Shown here: positions 1 to 7,817 of the stretch, one piece after another
Layout of the letters: each line of letters starts with the position of its first letter
Position numbering within the stretch: position 1 is the stretch's first letter
Source of the DNA: Actinomycetota bacterium
Lineage (GTDB): Bacteria > Actinomycetota > Rubrobacteria > Rubrobacterales > Rubrobacteraceae
Direction: 5' to 3'
DNA: 32,210 nucleotides
Assembly (NCBI GenBank): GCA_020200675.1
Contig: JAIVIG010000290.1
Location: 1 to 32,210, forward strand
Position numbers and translations under genes: made by a program
The notes under the pieces: generated by a model
Told to the model about the DNA's origin: nothing
The model's input: only the letters and a program-made list of their open reading frames with translations
Database searches by the model: none

Positions 1-132
1 GGAGGCGAGATGTTCACGTACCTCGCGTTCCTGGCCGGTCTCCAGGCTTCCTTCGGCGAGCTCGAAGACCTTTTTGGGATCGCAGGCGCCCCGGCAGGGG
101 CCGGAGGCGTTCGTACCACCAGACGAACTCAT
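1..132 (-). CDS. Anti-sigma factor, N-terminal part (runs off the window)
   Basis: This reading frame is too short for the ORF track. It starts at an ATG on the minus strand (132-130) that overlaps the sigma gene stop as ATGA, so the two genes are translationally coupled. The visible 44 residues begin MSSSGGTNASGPC and end EREVREHLAS at the window edge. A His placed like this, about four residues before an expected CxxC, is the start of the HxxxCxxC zinc motif of ZAS-type anti-sigma factors, but the cysteines would lie outside the window. The role (binding and holding the ECF sigma factor inactive) is inferred from gene order and this partial motif. Confidence 0.6.
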   Translation of the reverse strand, partial: MSSSGGTNASGPCRGACDPKKVFELAEGSLETGQEREVREHLAS

Positions 133-665
133 CCGGTGGTCTCGCCTCTCTCTTCGAGCTTACCGGCGAGCATGTTCCTGGCGCGGAAGAGCCGACTCTT
201 CAAAGCCGGTACGGTTATGCCAATGATCTCGGCTATCTCCGCGTAGGTCAGGCCCTCCGCGTAGCGCAACACGATCGGGACGCTGTAGGTCTCGGGTAGA
301 GACAGCACGGAGTCCCGGACGCTCCTCGCCCGTTCGGCCTCGACGGCGACGGCCTCGGGTCCGCGCGTGACCGGGGCGTGCGTCTCCGGGTTGAACTCGA
401 TCACGTCCCGACGACGCCTCAAAGTGTCGATGCCGAGGTTGTTCGCGATAGCCAGGAGCCACGTCTTGAAGCGATACTCGGGATTAAAGGTCGAGAGACG
501 GTCGTAGGCGCGCAAAAAGGTCTCCTGCACCAGGTCTTCCACGGCGGCGTCGCTGCCAGCGTACGGGTAGATCACACGCCCCACCAACCGCTCGTAGCGG
601 TGGACCAACTCCTCGTAGGAGCGCAGGTCCCCCGCCCGGGTCCGTTCGACCAGCTCGTTGTCCAT
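129..665 (-). CDS. ECF-type RNA polymerase sigma factor
   Basis: This is a group 4 (extracytoplasmic function) sigma factor of about 178 residues that directs RNA polymerase to stress promoters. The sigma-2 region is seen in SYEELVHRYERLVGRV and in DLVQETFLRAYDRL followed by FKTWLLAIANN. The sigma-4 helix-turn-helix is LTYAEIAEIIGITVPALKSR near the C terminus. The track starts the ORF at 743, which adds 26 Arg-rich residues with no family counterpart. The internal ATG at 665 (MDNELVERTRAGD) gives the usual start, though no strong Shine-Dalgarno precedes either. The gene overlaps the downstream anti-sigma gene by ATGA. An ECF-type promoter lies just upstream, suggesting autoregulation. Confidence 0.92.
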   Translation of the reverse strand: MDNELVERTRAGDLRSYEELVHRYERLVGRVIYPYAGSDAAVEDLVQETFLRAYDRLSTFNPEYRFKTWLLAIANNLGIDTLRRRRDVIEFNPETHAPVTRGPEAVAVEAERARSVRDSVLSLPETYSVPIVLRYAEGLTYAEIAEIIGITVPALKSRLFRARNMLAGKLEERGETTG

Positions 666-754
666 GAGGCGCGCGCGGGGGACGGGGAGACGCTTGATCC
701 TCGCCCGCCAACCCCTCAACGCCACCGGTGCCGAATACTCCATACCACTAGTTA

Positions 755-780
755 TACGCCCTTTCGGACGAAAAAGTTTC
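755..780 (-). promoter_or_regulatory. Probable ECF sigma-dependent promoter of the sigma/anti-sigma operon
   Basis: Reading the minus strand, GAAAC (780-776) is followed by exactly 17 bases and then CGTA (758-755). GAAAC-N16/17-CGTA is the promoter type known for SigW-like ECF factors. It ends 12 bases before the upstream in-frame ATG and about 90 bases before the preferred start at 665. It probably lets the sigma factor transcribe its own operon. Confidence 0.55.
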
Positions 781-1014
781 GGAGCCCGGCCGAAACGGAA
801 AACGCACGCCCCGTCCGGCCCCCATATGCGGGAAGAGCACCTACATCCCCACCAGCCTCTCCCTTCTCCGTACCCGCGTTCTCACGCCCGCTACGGCATT
901 CCTGAACTCCGCCGTAACCCGGCCTTACACGCCCCGAGCCGCGAAGTCCAAGACAGAGCCGATGATCGTTTGGGATGTCCGACGACGGACCAGAGGAAAG
1001 GAGGCGCTTCGCTG

Positions 1015-1218
1015 ATGGCCGGCAAATCTCCCGAGGAGTGGCTAGATCAGGTCGTGCTGGTAGAGGACGAAGCGGAGCCGGGAGGGGGAGCCGTGCTCTA
1101 CCCGTGGCGCGCCTCGTCGTGGCCATGCGGCTTGCGCGAGAGGAGGACCTGGCCTCTCCTCCCGGCTAACCCGACCCGTTGGATCCCGCAGGCTGAGGAG
1201 GTTGGAAGGCGGGCCTAG
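1015..1218 (+). CDS. Possible small hypothetical protein
   Basis: This is a 67-codon frame starting at an ATG preceded by AAAGGAGG with a 10-base gap, the best ribosome binding site in the otherwise gene-free stretch 744-1214. The first 28 residues (MAGKSPEEWLDQVVLVEDEA and on to ALYPW) look like real protein, acidic and with high-GC third positions. The rest (Arg, Trp and Pro rich) looks like out-of-frame translation. A different frame over 1115-1169 reads VARLVVAMRLAREEDLASPPG, so a frameshift in a gene of about 50 residues is possible. I do not recognise it. It runs convergent to the Crp-family gene. Confidence 0.3.
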   Translation: MAGKSPEEWLDQVVLVEDEAEPGGGAVLYPWRASSWPCGLRERRTWPLLPANPTRWIPQAEEVGRRA

Positions 1219-2042
1219 ATCGGCATTTGGCCGTCTACGGAGAGGCCCGAGAGACCGGAGGCGCGTTCTGCCAGGGCTTCCCTGTTGACGAGCACTATCT
1301 TGCGATTCTGGACCTCTATGGTGCCGTCGCGCTGGAACTCGCTCATGACCTTCGAGACCGCTTCGCGGGTCGAGGCGATCATGTTCGCCAGGTCCTGGTG
1401 TGTCAGGCGCATGTCGAGGGTGGTGCCGACTCCATTACCTTCCCCGAAGCGCTCGCTGAGGTTCAAAAGCAGGGTTGCGAGACGCGTCGAGACTTCTCGG
1501 TGCAAGAGGCTCTCTATGACCTCGTCGGACTGCCGCAGACGCTCGGAGAAGGAAGCGAAGAGCTTCATGGCGAAGTCCGGGCGGCGCTTTATGACCTCGG
1601 TGAGGGCGGCCTTCTGCACGCTGGCGACGCGAACGTCGGTAATGGTTTCGGCGAAGACGTCCTGCCAACGCCCCTCGACGAGGCTCAGTTTGCCGAAGAC
1701 GCCCTGGTCCTTGAGGAGCGCGGTGGTCGCCTCCTTGTAGTCGCCGTAGATCTTGTACAGGCGCACCGTGCCGTCGAGCAAGAAGTAGAGCTGGTCGTCG
1801 GGATCCCCCGGGGTGAAGATGACGTCTTTGGGTTTGAAGCGCCGCTCGACTACCCGGATGCCCGCCCTCTCGAAATCCTCGAGGTCGAAGTCCGGGGGAG
1901 CCGTGGTGGCCGCGAAGCTCCCGGTATCCCTAAGCAATTGCCCTACCCACCTCTCCTCAAAGCCTAAAATACCCTCGTAGCCCGACCGTGATGCGTGACC
2001 CGAACGGGTGCGTTCATTATACCCAAGTTTCTCGTTATTCAT
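1215..2042 (-). CDS. Crp/Fnr-family transcriptional regulator
   Basis: This is a 275-residue regulator with an N-terminal cyclic-nucleotide-binding-like beta barrel (VIFTPGDPDDQLYFLLDGTV through GVFGKLSLVEG) and a C-terminal winged helix (MRLTHQDLANMIASTREAVS). The recognition helix follows the Crp/Fnr pattern of S/T-R-E-x-V-S-K. The GVFGKLSLVEG segment and the overall look resemble the NtcA/cyanobacterial-like branch more than E. coli Crp, but the effector cannot be told. No Fnr-type cysteine cluster is present. About the first 50 residues before the barrel are extra. The start at 2042 has only a weak ribosome binding site. It lies 56 bases downstream of the unrecognised gene on the same strand. 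Confidence 0.9.
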   Translation of the reverse strand: MNNEKLGYNERTRSGHASRSGYEGILGFEERWVGQLLRDTGSFAATTAPPDFDLEDFERAGIRVVERRFKPKDVIFTPGDPDDQLYFLLDGTVRLYKIYGDYKEATTALLKDQGVFGKLSLVEGRWQDVFAETITDVRVASVQKAALTEVIKRRPDFAMKLFASFSERLRQSDEVIESLLHREVSTRLATLLLNLSERFGEGNGVGTTLDMRLTHQDLANMIASTREAVSKVMSEFQRDGTIEVQNRKIVLVNREALAERASGLSGLSVDGQMPI

Positions 2043-2098
2043 TCTTGATATTTCTCGTGGTTGTGCCGTTTTTCGTACGCGCCCTCGGGGACTGGTCG

Positions 2099-2722
2099 TC
2101 AGGCGGCGGTACGGCGCCAGCGGAGCTTCACACCCTGGCGCTTGGCGACGAAGAGCAAGTCGTCGCGGATCTCTTTGATGTCTTTATCGAAGAGGGTGAG
2201 CAGGCAGAACTCGCAGTGCTTGTAAGCCCAGACGAAGGGCGCCAGATCCCCGGCTACCGGGGCCGCGGTGGAGAGGCCCCAGGCGTCGACGAGCTCGAGG
2301 CGTTTTTCCGCGAGATCTACCAAAAGCCTCCACCCCTCGTCGGTCGGTACCTCGAAGTACCCGGGCAGGTTTCCCGCAGGCAGCATGGTGGCTTGGAGGT
2401 CGTGGGCGTAAGCCCTTTTGTGGGCTTCGACCCCGGCCAGATACTCGGAGTCGTCGACGAGCTTCGGGGGCGCGGGCGTGTAGAGGCGGTTCTCGGTCAC
2501 CTTGACGCCTTCCGGCGCGTAGAACCCGACGAAGGGAACCGGCGAGCGCCAAAGGTGCTGTATCACCCCGAGCGTCACGTTGCGCCGTCCTCGCGCGTCG
2601 CCCAGGGACTCGGCGTAACGGATGTTCGCCAACCGCATGTGCCTGGGTTCCCACGGGTGCGGCTCCCCTATCGTGCGCAGCCTCCGGCGGCGCTGTTTAC
2701 CTATGCGCTTTACGTCTTCCAC
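2099..2722 (-). CDS. Hypothetical protein, unrecognised family
   Basis: This 207-residue soluble protein starts at GTG. It is basic at the N terminus (VKRIGKQRRRRLRTIGEPHP), followed by a mixed alpha/beta composition with PVPFVGFYAPEGVKVTEN and LPGYFEVPTDEGWRLLVDLA. A late segment, YKHCEFCLLTLFDKD, holds an HCxxC arrangement that could bind a metal, but this is a guess. There is no signal peptide or membrane segment. The coding frame is clean with strong GC bias at third positions, so it is very likely a real gene. A TAGAAT hexamer on the minus strand lies about 8 bases before the GTG, so a leaderless or near-leaderless transcript is possible. Confidence 0.75.
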   Translation of the reverse strand: MEDVKRIGKQRRRRLRTIGEPHPWEPRHMRLANIRYAESLGDARGRRNVTLGVIQHLWRSPVPFVGFYAPEGVKVTENRLYTPAPPKLVDDSEYLAGVEAHKRAYAHDLQATMLPAGNLPGYFEVPTDEGWRLLVDLAEKRLELVDAWGLSTAAPVAGDLAPFVWAYKHCEFCLLTLFDKDIKEIRDDLLFVAKRQGVKLRWRRTAA

Positions 2723-2784
2723 GACCGCGCCATTCTACAACTTGCGCCCGCCGAATGCCCAAGAGCAACGGAGGCGAACCGCGG

Positions 2785-2818
2785 CCAAGAGAAAGGGCGG
2801 AGACCGAAGTCCCCGCCC
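2785..2818 (-). terminator. Rho-independent terminator after the yugP-like gene
   Basis: On the minus strand, GGGCGGGGAC and GTCTCCGCCC form a 10-bp stem with one G-U pair, closed by a TTCG tetraloop, and followed by TTTCTCTT. It begins about 28 bases after the metallopeptidase stop codon. The stable UUCG loop and T-rich tail make this a convincing intrinsic terminator. Confidence 0.8.
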
Positions 2819-2845
2819 CAAAGCCTCTCCGTCTAACCCGACCAG

Positions 2846-3535
2846 CTACTCGCTCTGGCTCAAGAAGAACAGGTACAGGAGCGTCAGGAGCGCGGTCAGC
2901 GCGGCCGCTATGTAGGTGAAGGCCGCCGCCGTCAAGACGCGCTTCGTACCGCCCGCCTCGTTGTGCGAGAGGATGCCGTAGCGGGTCAGGAGCCCGTAGG
3001 CGCGGGTGGAGGCGTTGATCTCCACGGGCAGCGTCACCACGTGAAACGCCAGAATCCCCAGGAAGGCGATCGCGGCGAGCTGGACGAAGAACTGGCCCGT
3101 GGCCGTCCCGATGCCCATGATGAACGCCAGGAAGAACAGCGGGAACCAGAGCTGGCCGGCGAAGTTGACGACCGGGAAGAGCCCCGACCGCAGCTTCATC
3201 GGCACGTAGCCCGTCGCGTCCTGGATCGCGTGCCCCACCTCGTGGGCCGCCACGCTCACCGCCGCTATGGAATTCTGGCCGAAGTTGCCCTCAGAGAGCC
3301 TAACGGTCTTGCTACGCGGGTCGTAGTGGTCCGTTAGCTGTCCGGCCACCGGCTCGACCCGGACGTTGGAGAGGTTGTTGCGGTCGAGGATCATGCGCGC
3401 CGTCTGGGCGCCCGTCAGGCCGCTCGCGCTCATCTGCTTGGAGTACTTCTTGTAAGAACTCCTCACCCAGAACGCCGCGGCCCCCGAGATGATCATCCCC
3501 ACGACCATCAAAACTATGTAACCGAAAAAGCCCAA
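2846..3535 (-). CDS. yugP: YugP-type membrane zinc metallopeptidase
   Basis: This 229-residue protein has an N-terminal membrane helix (about residues 4-23), a zinc motif HEVGH at 98-102, and three to four further membrane helices in the C-terminal half. The segment LPVEINAS supplies the conserved Glu expected as the third zinc ligand in this neutral zinc metallopeptidase family (Zn_peptidase_2, B. subtilis YugP). The substrate of the family is not established. The start codon is TTG at 3535, chosen because AAGGAGG precedes it with an 8-base gap. The nearby ATG is in another frame. An AT-rich stretch upstream (3560-3600) probably holds the promoter. The gene appears monocistronic, with its own terminator. 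Confidence 0.88.
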   Translation of the reverse strand: MGFFGYIVLMVVGMIISGAAAFWVRSSYKKYSKQMSASGLTGAQTARMILDRNNLSNVRVEPVAGQLTDHYDPRSKTVRLSEGNFGQNSIAAVSVAAHEVGHAIQDATGYVPMKLRSGLFPVVNFAGQLWFPLFFLAFIMGIGTATGQFFVQLAAIAFLGILAFHVVTLPVEINASTRAYGLLTRYGILSHNEAGGTKRVLTAAAFTYIAAALTALLTLLYLFFLSQSE

Positions 3536-3667
3536 CGGTCATTCCTCCTTGGAAAGAACCTATTCTGTAACGCCTATATTTTACTACACCCTTATACGAA
3601 CGGAGGCGCCGAAAGTTGCTTATGGAACGCCCTTTCGCGTCGTACGCGGTCTTCCCGTCTTCGGGAG

Positions 3668-4384
3668 TTACTCCCTCCTGAGGGCCAGTAGTATGTAGAG
3701 TACATAGTAGAACATCAGGGCGACGGCGGCGAAGAGCGAGAGGGAAGCCGCGACGTACTGGTCGGTGCGGTAGTAGTGGATTATGTTCGAGGTGGAGTAG
3801 AGGATGGCCACCGCCGCGAGCCCGACCATCGCGACCGCGAAGATCACGCCGAGCTGAAAGCCGAAGATTAGGCTCGCTACTATCAGCCCCAGGGCAACGA
3901 ACCCGCCGATGATCAGCACGCCGCGCAAGAACGAGAAGTCGGCCCTCGTGGTGAAGGCCACGACCGTGAGACCCGCGAAGAGCAGGCCGGTGATGAGCCC
4001 CGCCGCCGGGATCACCGTCGGATCGTTGCTGATGAAGACGGCGACGAACATGAGGGGCAAAAAGAGGATGGCGTCGGCCACGACGTACAGCGCGAGCCCG
4101 GCGTACTGCACACTCCGCGAAGTCGAGGACCTGGCCCAGCGATCCGCGATCCAGCCAACCACGGTGAACAGCCCGATCACGAGTAGCCAGTTGAAGCCGG
4201 TGGTCATGAGCTGCGCGACCTGTCCGATGCCCGGCAAGTTGAGCAGCACGAACTCCAGCAGGAGGAACCCAAGCACGGCGAACGCCAGGTGCGCGTAGGT
4301 CCTGCGGATGAACCCGGCCCGAGCGTCGGCCGGCGCGTAGGCGACAGCATCCCCGCGGGTAGCGTATTGCGTGTTCAGCGCCAT
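3668..4384 (-). CDS. Bax inhibitor-1/YccA-family membrane protein
   Basis: This 238-residue integral membrane protein has about seven hydrophobic helices after a polar N terminus of about 28 residues. Family features are FIRRTYAHLAFAVLGFLLLE at the first helix, the FLRGVLIIGGFVALGLIVAS helix, and the end region LYSTSNIIHYYRTDQYVAAS, where BI-1 proteins carry the Asp-containing pore segment. Family members act as pH-sensitive cation leak channels or modulators of the FtsH protease, but the role here is unknown. The ribosome binding site is GGAAGGG, 7 bases before the ATG. A perfect TATAAT sits about 35 bases upstream, just past the hairpin that ends acsA, giving a short leader. Confidence 0.85.
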   Translation of the reverse strand: MALNTQYATRGDAVAYAPADARAGFIRRTYAHLAFAVLGFLLLEFVLLNLPGIGQVAQLMTTGFNWLLVIGLFTVVGWIADRWARSSTSRSVQYAGLALYVVADAILFLPLMFVAVFISNDPTVIPAAGLITGLLFAGLTVVAFTTRADFSFLRGVLIIGGFVALGLIVASLIFGFQLGVIFAVAMVGLAAVAILYSTSNIIHYYRTDQYVAASLSLFAAVALMFYYVLYILLALRRE

Positions 4385-4419
4385 CGAATACCCTTCCGTA
4401 GCGACGTTGCGACACCCGG

Positions 4420-4425
4420 ATTATA
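4420..4425 (-). promoter_or_regulatory. -10 box for the BI-1-like gene
   Basis: A perfect TATAAT on the minus strand lies 35 bases before the ATG at 4384. The matching -35 position falls inside the acsA terminator hairpin and does not resemble TTGACA, so only the -10 element is supported. Confidence 0.45.
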
Positions 4426-4436
4426 CGACGCCACGC

Positions 4437-4467
4437 AGAAGGGGCGGGGTAGTGCCCCGCCCCTTCT
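4437..4467 (-). terminator. Terminator hairpin downstream of acsA
   Basis: A perfect 13-bp inverted repeat, AGAAGGGGCGGGG and CCCCGCCCCTTCT, with a 5-base loop lies 24 bases after the acetyl-CoA synthetase stop. The stem is very stable, but on the minus strand the tail is not T-rich, so termination may be partial or Rho-assisted. It separates acsA from the BI-1-like gene. Confidence 0.7.
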
Positions 4468-4491
4468 CTCTGCTTGCTCTCTAGTGTTTTG

Positions 4492-6465
4492 CTACTGCAT
4501 CTGCTCCTGGGCCTGCTGCTGGATTGTCTCCGCCACATCCGGGTTGGACAGGGTGGAGGTGTCGCCCAGTTCCTCGCCTTCGGCAATGTTCTCCAGTAAG
4601 CGCCGCATGATTTTGCCGGAGTTAGTCTTTGGCAGGTCGTCGACGGCTATGACCTGGCCCGGCTTGGCGATGTCCCCCGCCTCGTTGCCGACGTGATCGC
4701 GCAGCTCGCTCATAAAGTCCTCGGAGTACTCGACGCCCTGTGCGAGGATCACGAAGCCCACCGGCTCCTCGCCCTTCGTATCGTGGCTCCTGCCGATGAC
4801 CGCCGCCTCTGCCACGCCTTCGGCTCCTTGGAGGGCGTTCTCGATCTCGATCGTGGAGAGCCTGTGCCCAGAGACGTTGAGCACGTCGTCGATCCTGCCC
4901 GTTATGGTGTACGAGCCCGTCTCGTCACACTTGGCGCCGTCCTCGACGTAGTACGTCTCATCATCTATCTCGGAGAAGTACTCCTCCTTGTAGCGGTCGG
5001 GATTCCCGTACAGGCTCCTGAGCTGGGAGGGCCAGGGCTTGGGGATGATCAAAGCGCCGCTGGCGGGACAATCGATCATCTCCTGGTTCTCCTCGTCCCA
5101 GAGCGCCATCTCTATCCCCGGGAAAGGATAAGTGGTGCTACCGGGCACCATGTCGGTGATGCCTGGCAGGGGCGTGCTCATGACGGCGCCCGTCTCGGTC
5201 TGCCACCATTGGTCAACGATCGGGCAGCGGCTCTGGCCTACGTTCTCGTAGTACCACAACCAGGCATTTGGGTTGATCGGCTCGCCGACGGTCCCCAGAA
5301 GCCTCAAGGAGGACAGGTCGCGGTCACGTATCGCCTCGTCGGCCCCGGCCTGCTGGAACGCTCTTATGGCGGTGGGAGCTGTGTAGAGGGTGGTGACCTT
5401 TTGCTCTTCTATGATCTGGAACCAGCGGTCGTTGTCCGGGTAGGTGGGCGTCCCCTCGAACTGGACGGTAGTACCGCCTACGACCAACGGCCCGTAGACG
5501 AGGTAGGAGTGGCCGGTGATCCAGCCAATGTCCGCCGTACACCAGAAGATGTCGTCGTCCTTGTGGTCCAGCCCCCACATCATGGTGGCGTACAGCTGGG
5601 TAAGGTAGCCGCCTATGGTGTGCAGGATGCCCTTGGGCGCGCCCGTCGAGCCCGACGAGTAGAGCACGAAGAACTCGTCCTCGGCGTCCATCTGCTCGGC
5701 CTCGCACTCGTCGCTCGCGTCCTCCATCAGCTCGTCCCAGTACTGGTCGCGCCCATCTTCCATGGGCACGTCGTCGCCCGTGCGCCTGACCACGACCACG
5801 TTCTCTATGGTGGAGGTATCTTCCAGGGCCTGGTCGGAGTTCTCCTTCAGGGGCGTCTTCTGCCCGCCGCGCGGCGCCTGGTCGGCGGTGACCAGGACCG
5901 TGGCCCCGATGTCGTTTATGCGCTCGGCGAGCTGTCCCGGCTGGAAGGCCGAGAAGACCACCGAATGCACGGCTCCTATCCTCGCGCAGGCGAGCATGGC
6001 TATGGGCAGCTCGGGGATCATCGGCAGGTAGATGCTGACCGTGTCGCCCTTGCCCACCCCGAGGTCCTTGAGGACGTTGGCGAACTTGTTGACCTCGGTG
6101 AGGAGTTCGCTGTAGGTATAGGTCTGCTGGTGGTCAGGCTCGTCCCCGACCCAGATCAGGGCGTTCTTGTCGCCCCTGCCGTCCTCGATGTGACGGTCCA
6201 GGCAGTTGTAGGAAGCGTTGATCTTGCCGCCGACGAACCACTGGACGAAGGGCGGCTCCCAGTTGCAGACCTGGTCCCACTCCTGGGACCAGTGCAGCTC
6301 ACGGGCCCAACTCTCCCAGTAGCCCTCCCGGTCCTCAGCGGCCTTTTGCCAGATCTCGGGGTCCTGGATATTGGCGTTCTTGACGAACTCTTCGGGGGGC
6401 GAGTAAACTTGGGACTCTGGGTCTCCGCCGCCATTCTGCTGGCTGTTCTGCTGCTCTTCGCTCAT
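4492..6465 (-). CDS. acsA: Acetyl-CoA synthetase (AMP-forming)
   Basis: This enzyme makes acetyl-CoA from acetate, ATP and CoA through acetyl-AMP in the cytoplasm. It has the full family length (about 657 residues). The P-loop is YSSGSTGAPKG, the adenylate motif is WWQTETGA including the Trp that limits the pocket to small acids, the hinge region is YTITGRIDDVLNVSGHRLST, and the catalytic Lys is in PKTNSGKIMRR near the C terminus, the site that is acetylated in Acs enzymes. I prefer the ATG at 6465 (MSEEQQNSQQ) because GGAGAGGAG precedes it closely. The track start at 6492 has a worse site. The termini are unusually Gln/Asn-rich and the protein is acidic. It is transcribed alone, with a strong hairpin after it. 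Confidence 0.95.
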   Translation of the reverse strand: MSEEQQNSQQNGGGDPESQVYSPPEEFVKNANIQDPEIWQKAAEDREGYWESWARELHWSQEWDQVCNWEPPFVQWFVGGKINASYNCLDRHIEDGRGDKNALIWVGDEPDHQQTYTYSELLTEVNKFANVLKDLGVGKGDTVSIYLPMIPELPIAMLACARIGAVHSVVFSAFQPGQLAERINDIGATVLVTADQAPRGGQKTPLKENSDQALEDTSTIENVVVVRRTGDDVPMEDGRDQYWDELMEDASDECEAEQMDAEDEFFVLYSSGSTGAPKGILHTIGGYLTQLYATMMWGLDHKDDDIFWCTADIGWITGHSYLVYGPLVVGGTTVQFEGTPTYPDNDRWFQIIEEQKVTTLYTAPTAIRAFQQAGADEAIRDRDLSSLRLLGTVGEPINPNAWLWYYENVGQSRCPIVDQWWQTETGAVMSTPLPGITDMVPGSTTYPFPGIEMALWDEENQEMIDCPASGALIIPKPWPSQLRSLYGNPDRYKEEYFSEIDDETYYVEDGAKCDETGSYTITGRIDDVLNVSGHRLSTIEIENALQGAEGVAEAAVIGRSHDTKGEEPVGFVILAQGVEYSEDFMSELRDHVGNEAGDIAKPGQVIAVDDLPKTNSGKIMRRLLENIAEGEELGDTSTLSNPDVAETIQQQAQEQMQ

Positions 6466-6492
6466 CTGTCTCCTCTCCCTACTCTTTTCCAT

Positions 6493-6800
6493 GCCTTCCC
6501 GGCGGACAACTATAACGTAGCCTTCGGGCTATTCCTATCCCTCTACGAATCGTACGTGTACCCAGGAGTAGAAAAGGCTTAAACCGCTCCTCGACCAGAT
6601 CTGGAGCACTCCCTATCTCCATCGCACCACCGAACCCGAAACAGAACAGTCAAGAAGCTCGCTGGAGGCGTTGGGCTACTTATAATGAGAGCCGGTCGAG
6701 ATGACCTTGAAACCTGGCGACACGGCCGGATCTGGCGGGGTCGGGGCGCTTCCCCTAGACTGTGCCGGGCTGTGAGCTAGCGTGCTTTGGAGGAGGATGG
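6493..6800. other. Intergenic region between divergent acsA and fabI
   Basis: I see no gene in these roughly 300 bases. On the plus strand a perfect TATAAT at 6681-6686 is a likely fabI -10 box, with no recognisable -35; it would give a leader of about 105 bases. On the minus strand TATAGT near 6511-6516 may be the acsA -10 box. Just upstream of it lies the inverted repeat TAGCC-cgaa-GGCTA, which could be an operator. Confidence 0.45.
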
Positions 6801-7583
6801 ATGGCGGGGCTTCTGGAGGGCAAGAAGGTGCTGGTGACGGGTGTTCTGGATCGGCGTTCCATCGCCTTCTCCGCGGCGCGTCTCGCCCAAGAGCAGGGAG
6901 CCGAGATCGCCCTTACGGGCTTCGGGAGGGCGATGAGCCTGACCGAACGTACCGCCAGGCGCCTGGGAGATACCGAGCCGCCCGTCCTCGAGCTCGACGT
7001 GAACAAACCCGAGGACATACGGGCCGTTGCCGAAGACCTGCGGGAGCGTTGGGGCGAGCTGCACGGTATCGTCCACGCCGTCGCCTTCGCCCCGGAGGAC
7101 GCCCTCGGGGGCAACTTCCTCTCCGCCGAGTGGCCCTCCGTCGCCACCGCCCTCCAGACCTCGGCCTACTCGCTAAAAGCCCTCTCCGTCGGTCTCGTGG
7201 AGCTCATGAAGCCCGGCGCCTCCATCGTCGGCCTCGACTTCGACGCCCGCGTCGCCTGGCCGGCCTACGACTGGATGGGTGTCGCCAAGGCGGCCCTGGA
7301 GTCCGCATCCCGCTACCTCGCCCGCGACCTGGGAGACCGGGGCATCCGGGTCAACCTCGTCTCCGCGGGCCCCTTGAGGACCCTGGCCGCCAAAGGCATC
7401 TCGGGCTTCGAGGGTATCGAGGGCGAGTGGGAACGCCAGGCACCCTTAGGCTGGAGCACCGCCGACCCCGAGCCGGTAGGCCGGGCCGTCGTGAGCCTCT
7501 TAAGCGACTGGTGGCCGGCGACGACCGGAGAGCTCATACACGTCGACGGCGGCTACCACGCGATGGGAGCCCCGATCAAGTAG
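6801..7583 (+). CDS. fabI: Enoyl-[acyl-carrier-protein] reductase, FabI/InhA type
   Basis: This NADH-dependent enzyme of the last reductive step of fatty acid elongation is 260 residues long. The glycine-rich N terminus LVTGVLDRRSIAFSAARLAQ has the long loop typical of enoyl reductases rather than ketoreductases. The catalytic pair lies in PAYDWMGVAKAALES (Tyr then Lys, spaced as in InhA Y158/K165). SIVGLDFDARVAWPAY and GPLRTLAAKGI also match mycobacterial InhA, so this is the InhA-like actinobacterial branch. The start at 6801 is preferred over 6762 because GGAGGAGG lies directly upstream. It now ends next to the dnaB-tail remnant; before the island came in, fabI and dnaB would have been tail to tail. 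Confidence 0.88.
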   Translation: MAGLLEGKKVLVTGVLDRRSIAFSAARLAQEQGAEIALTGFGRAMSLTERTARRLGDTEPPVLELDVNKPEDIRAVAEDLRERWGELHGIVHAVAFAPEDALGGNFLSAEWPSVATALQTSAYSLKALSVGLVELMKPGASIVGLDFDARVAWPAYDWMGVAKAALESASRYLARDLGDRGIRVNLVSAGPLRTLAAKGISGFEGIEGEWERQAPLGWSTADPEPVGRAVVSLLSDWWPATTGELIHVDGGYHAMGAPIK

Positions 7584-7817
7584 GCGCCCCTCGAACGAGG
7601 GACCGCCGCAGAGACCGTTCCTACCGCGGCACCACTCCTCAGCACACACGGGGAAAGTTCTAGCGGCGGGCCAGGGAGGCGAACTTAGTATATTGCTCGA
7701 GCCAGGCAAGCTGCACCTTGCCCGTGGGGCCGTTACGATGCTTGCCCACGACTCTGGAGAACCGACGCTCGGTTTCTGTTCGCGCCCGGGTAACCACTCA
7801 CACGTAGCTCGCTACGA
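7584..7817. other. Spacer after fabI holding the dnaB-tail remnant
   Basis: No complete gene is visible. Just after fabI is CCCTC-GAAC-GAGGG, a weak hairpin without a T-run. Positions 7660-7752 hold the dnaB 3'-end copy described separately. CGTAGC-tc-GCTACG at 7803-7816 is a perfect small palindrome right after the end of the split gene. Confidence 0.5.
7660..7752 (-). pseudogene. Displaced copy of the dnaB 3' end
   Basis: On the minus strand this stretch encodes VVGKHRNGPTGKVQLAW and then LEQYTKFASLARR followed by a stop, the same protein end as the real dnaB at 9492, which has one more Gly. By my codon-by-codon count about ten bases differ over roughly 87, and all of the differences up to VGKHR are synonymous. 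There is no start or helicase domain attached. This is what is left when an insertion that brings its own dnaB end displaces the original end, or the reverse. Together with the end of dnaB it brackets the 7.75-9.49 kb island as imperfect direct repeats. Confidence 0.88.

Noticed and set aside
10-246. 78-residue plus-strand ORF at the window start
   Set aside because: It overlaps the sigma and anti-sigma genes, which are supported by motifs and an ATGA overlap on the other strand.
3312-4586. 424-residue minus-strand ORF across the yugP and BI-1 genes
   Set aside because: It is out of frame with two recognisable genes and runs through the acsA terminator hairpin; composition is Arg/Pro-rich.
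4693-6582. 629-residue plus-strand ORF opposite acsA
   Set aside because: It lies wholly antisense to a complete acetyl-CoA synthetase with all motifs and has no recognisable domain.
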